Shown here piece by piece: positions 29,163 through 29,170 of a DNA stretch of 29,170 nt. The notes beneath the pieces are model-generated. The model made no database searches. It saw nothing but the letters and a program-made list of their open reading frames with translations, and had not been told where the DNA came from. Numbering within the stretch: the stretch's first letter is position 1; the number at the start of each line of letters is the position of its first letter. The translations under genes and the position numbers were made by a program. This stretch comes from Sperchopsis tessellata (Eukaryota > Arthropoda > Insecta > Coleoptera > Hydrophilidae), in assembly GCA_033557685.1 (NCBI GenBank), contig JAWQRN010000471.1, positions 1 to 29,170 of the forward strand, in the 5' to 3' direction.

Positions 29163-29170
29163 GTATATAT
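29120..29170. repeat. (TA)n microsatellite at the window end
   Basis: Alternating ta with a few interrupting bases runs to the last base, so the repeat continues beyond the window. Confidence 0.9.

Noticed and set aside
1..29170. tRNA, rRNA or CRISPR arrays
   Set aside because: No cloverleaf with a B-box, no conserved rRNA blocks and no regular spaced repeats were seen; the only short tandem arrays are the minisatellite and microsatellites listed.

Overview
This is an AT-rich eukaryotic genomic segment, almost certainly from an arthropod and most likely an insect. The evidence is one intron-split gene with canonical GT/AG junctions, many (TA)n runs, and a load of decayed retrotransposons typical of insect genomes: Ty3/gypsy, Jockey-like LINEs and Penelope-like elements. 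A beetle or similarly TE-rich insect would fit, but the window does not settle the order.

The only host gene I can support is on the minus strand, from 23048 down to 8694. It encodes folliculin-interacting protein (FNIP), the partner of folliculin in the lysosomal complex that controls Rag GTPases and AMPK/mTORC1 signalling. Seven coding exons can be assembled with consistent phase: 22531-23048, 18139-18306, 14478-15219, 11140-13488, 9444-9671, 9089-9227 and 8694-8900. Together they give about 1449 residues plus the stop. The initiating exon lies upstream of 23048 and was not found.

Layout from left to right. 1-1570 is a decayed Ty3/gypsy pol on the minus strand. 3143-3645 is a short inverted-repeat element flanked by TA, of the pogo/Tc1 type. 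3940-4404 is a THAP zinc-finger fragment (minus), and about 4500-4690 is a fragment of a hAT/ZBED-like BED finger (plus). 4806-6418 is a 5'-truncated LINE ending in a (TAAAA)n tail (plus). 6700-7560 holds a gypsy integrase remnant and then a second transposon-derived coding remnant, followed by a small tandem repeat at 7660-7794. 8012-8230 is a Penelope-type terminal fragment with a 33-34 bp minisatellite. 8694-23048 is FNIP.

The FNIP introns carry a second Penelope terminal fragment arranged as a hairpin (14068-14320), a pseudogene of an arthropod repetitive protein family of unknown function (16040-17110, minus), and a decayed Penelope-like element with RT and GIY-YIG domains (19850-21213, minus). 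Upstream of the visible FNIP exons are a second Penelope-like element (about 26040-27450, plus, internally deleted) and a Jockey-type ORF1/gag fragment (27805-28520, plus). The latter is fused to a third Penelope endonuclease-tail fragment (28520-28660). The window ends in (TA)n.

I found no intact mobile element and no tRNA, rRNA or CRISPR. No clearly new biological system stands out. The items most worth follow-up are the unknown-function repeat-family pseudogene, the hairpin/minisatellite Penelope termini, and the very large charged FNIP exon.
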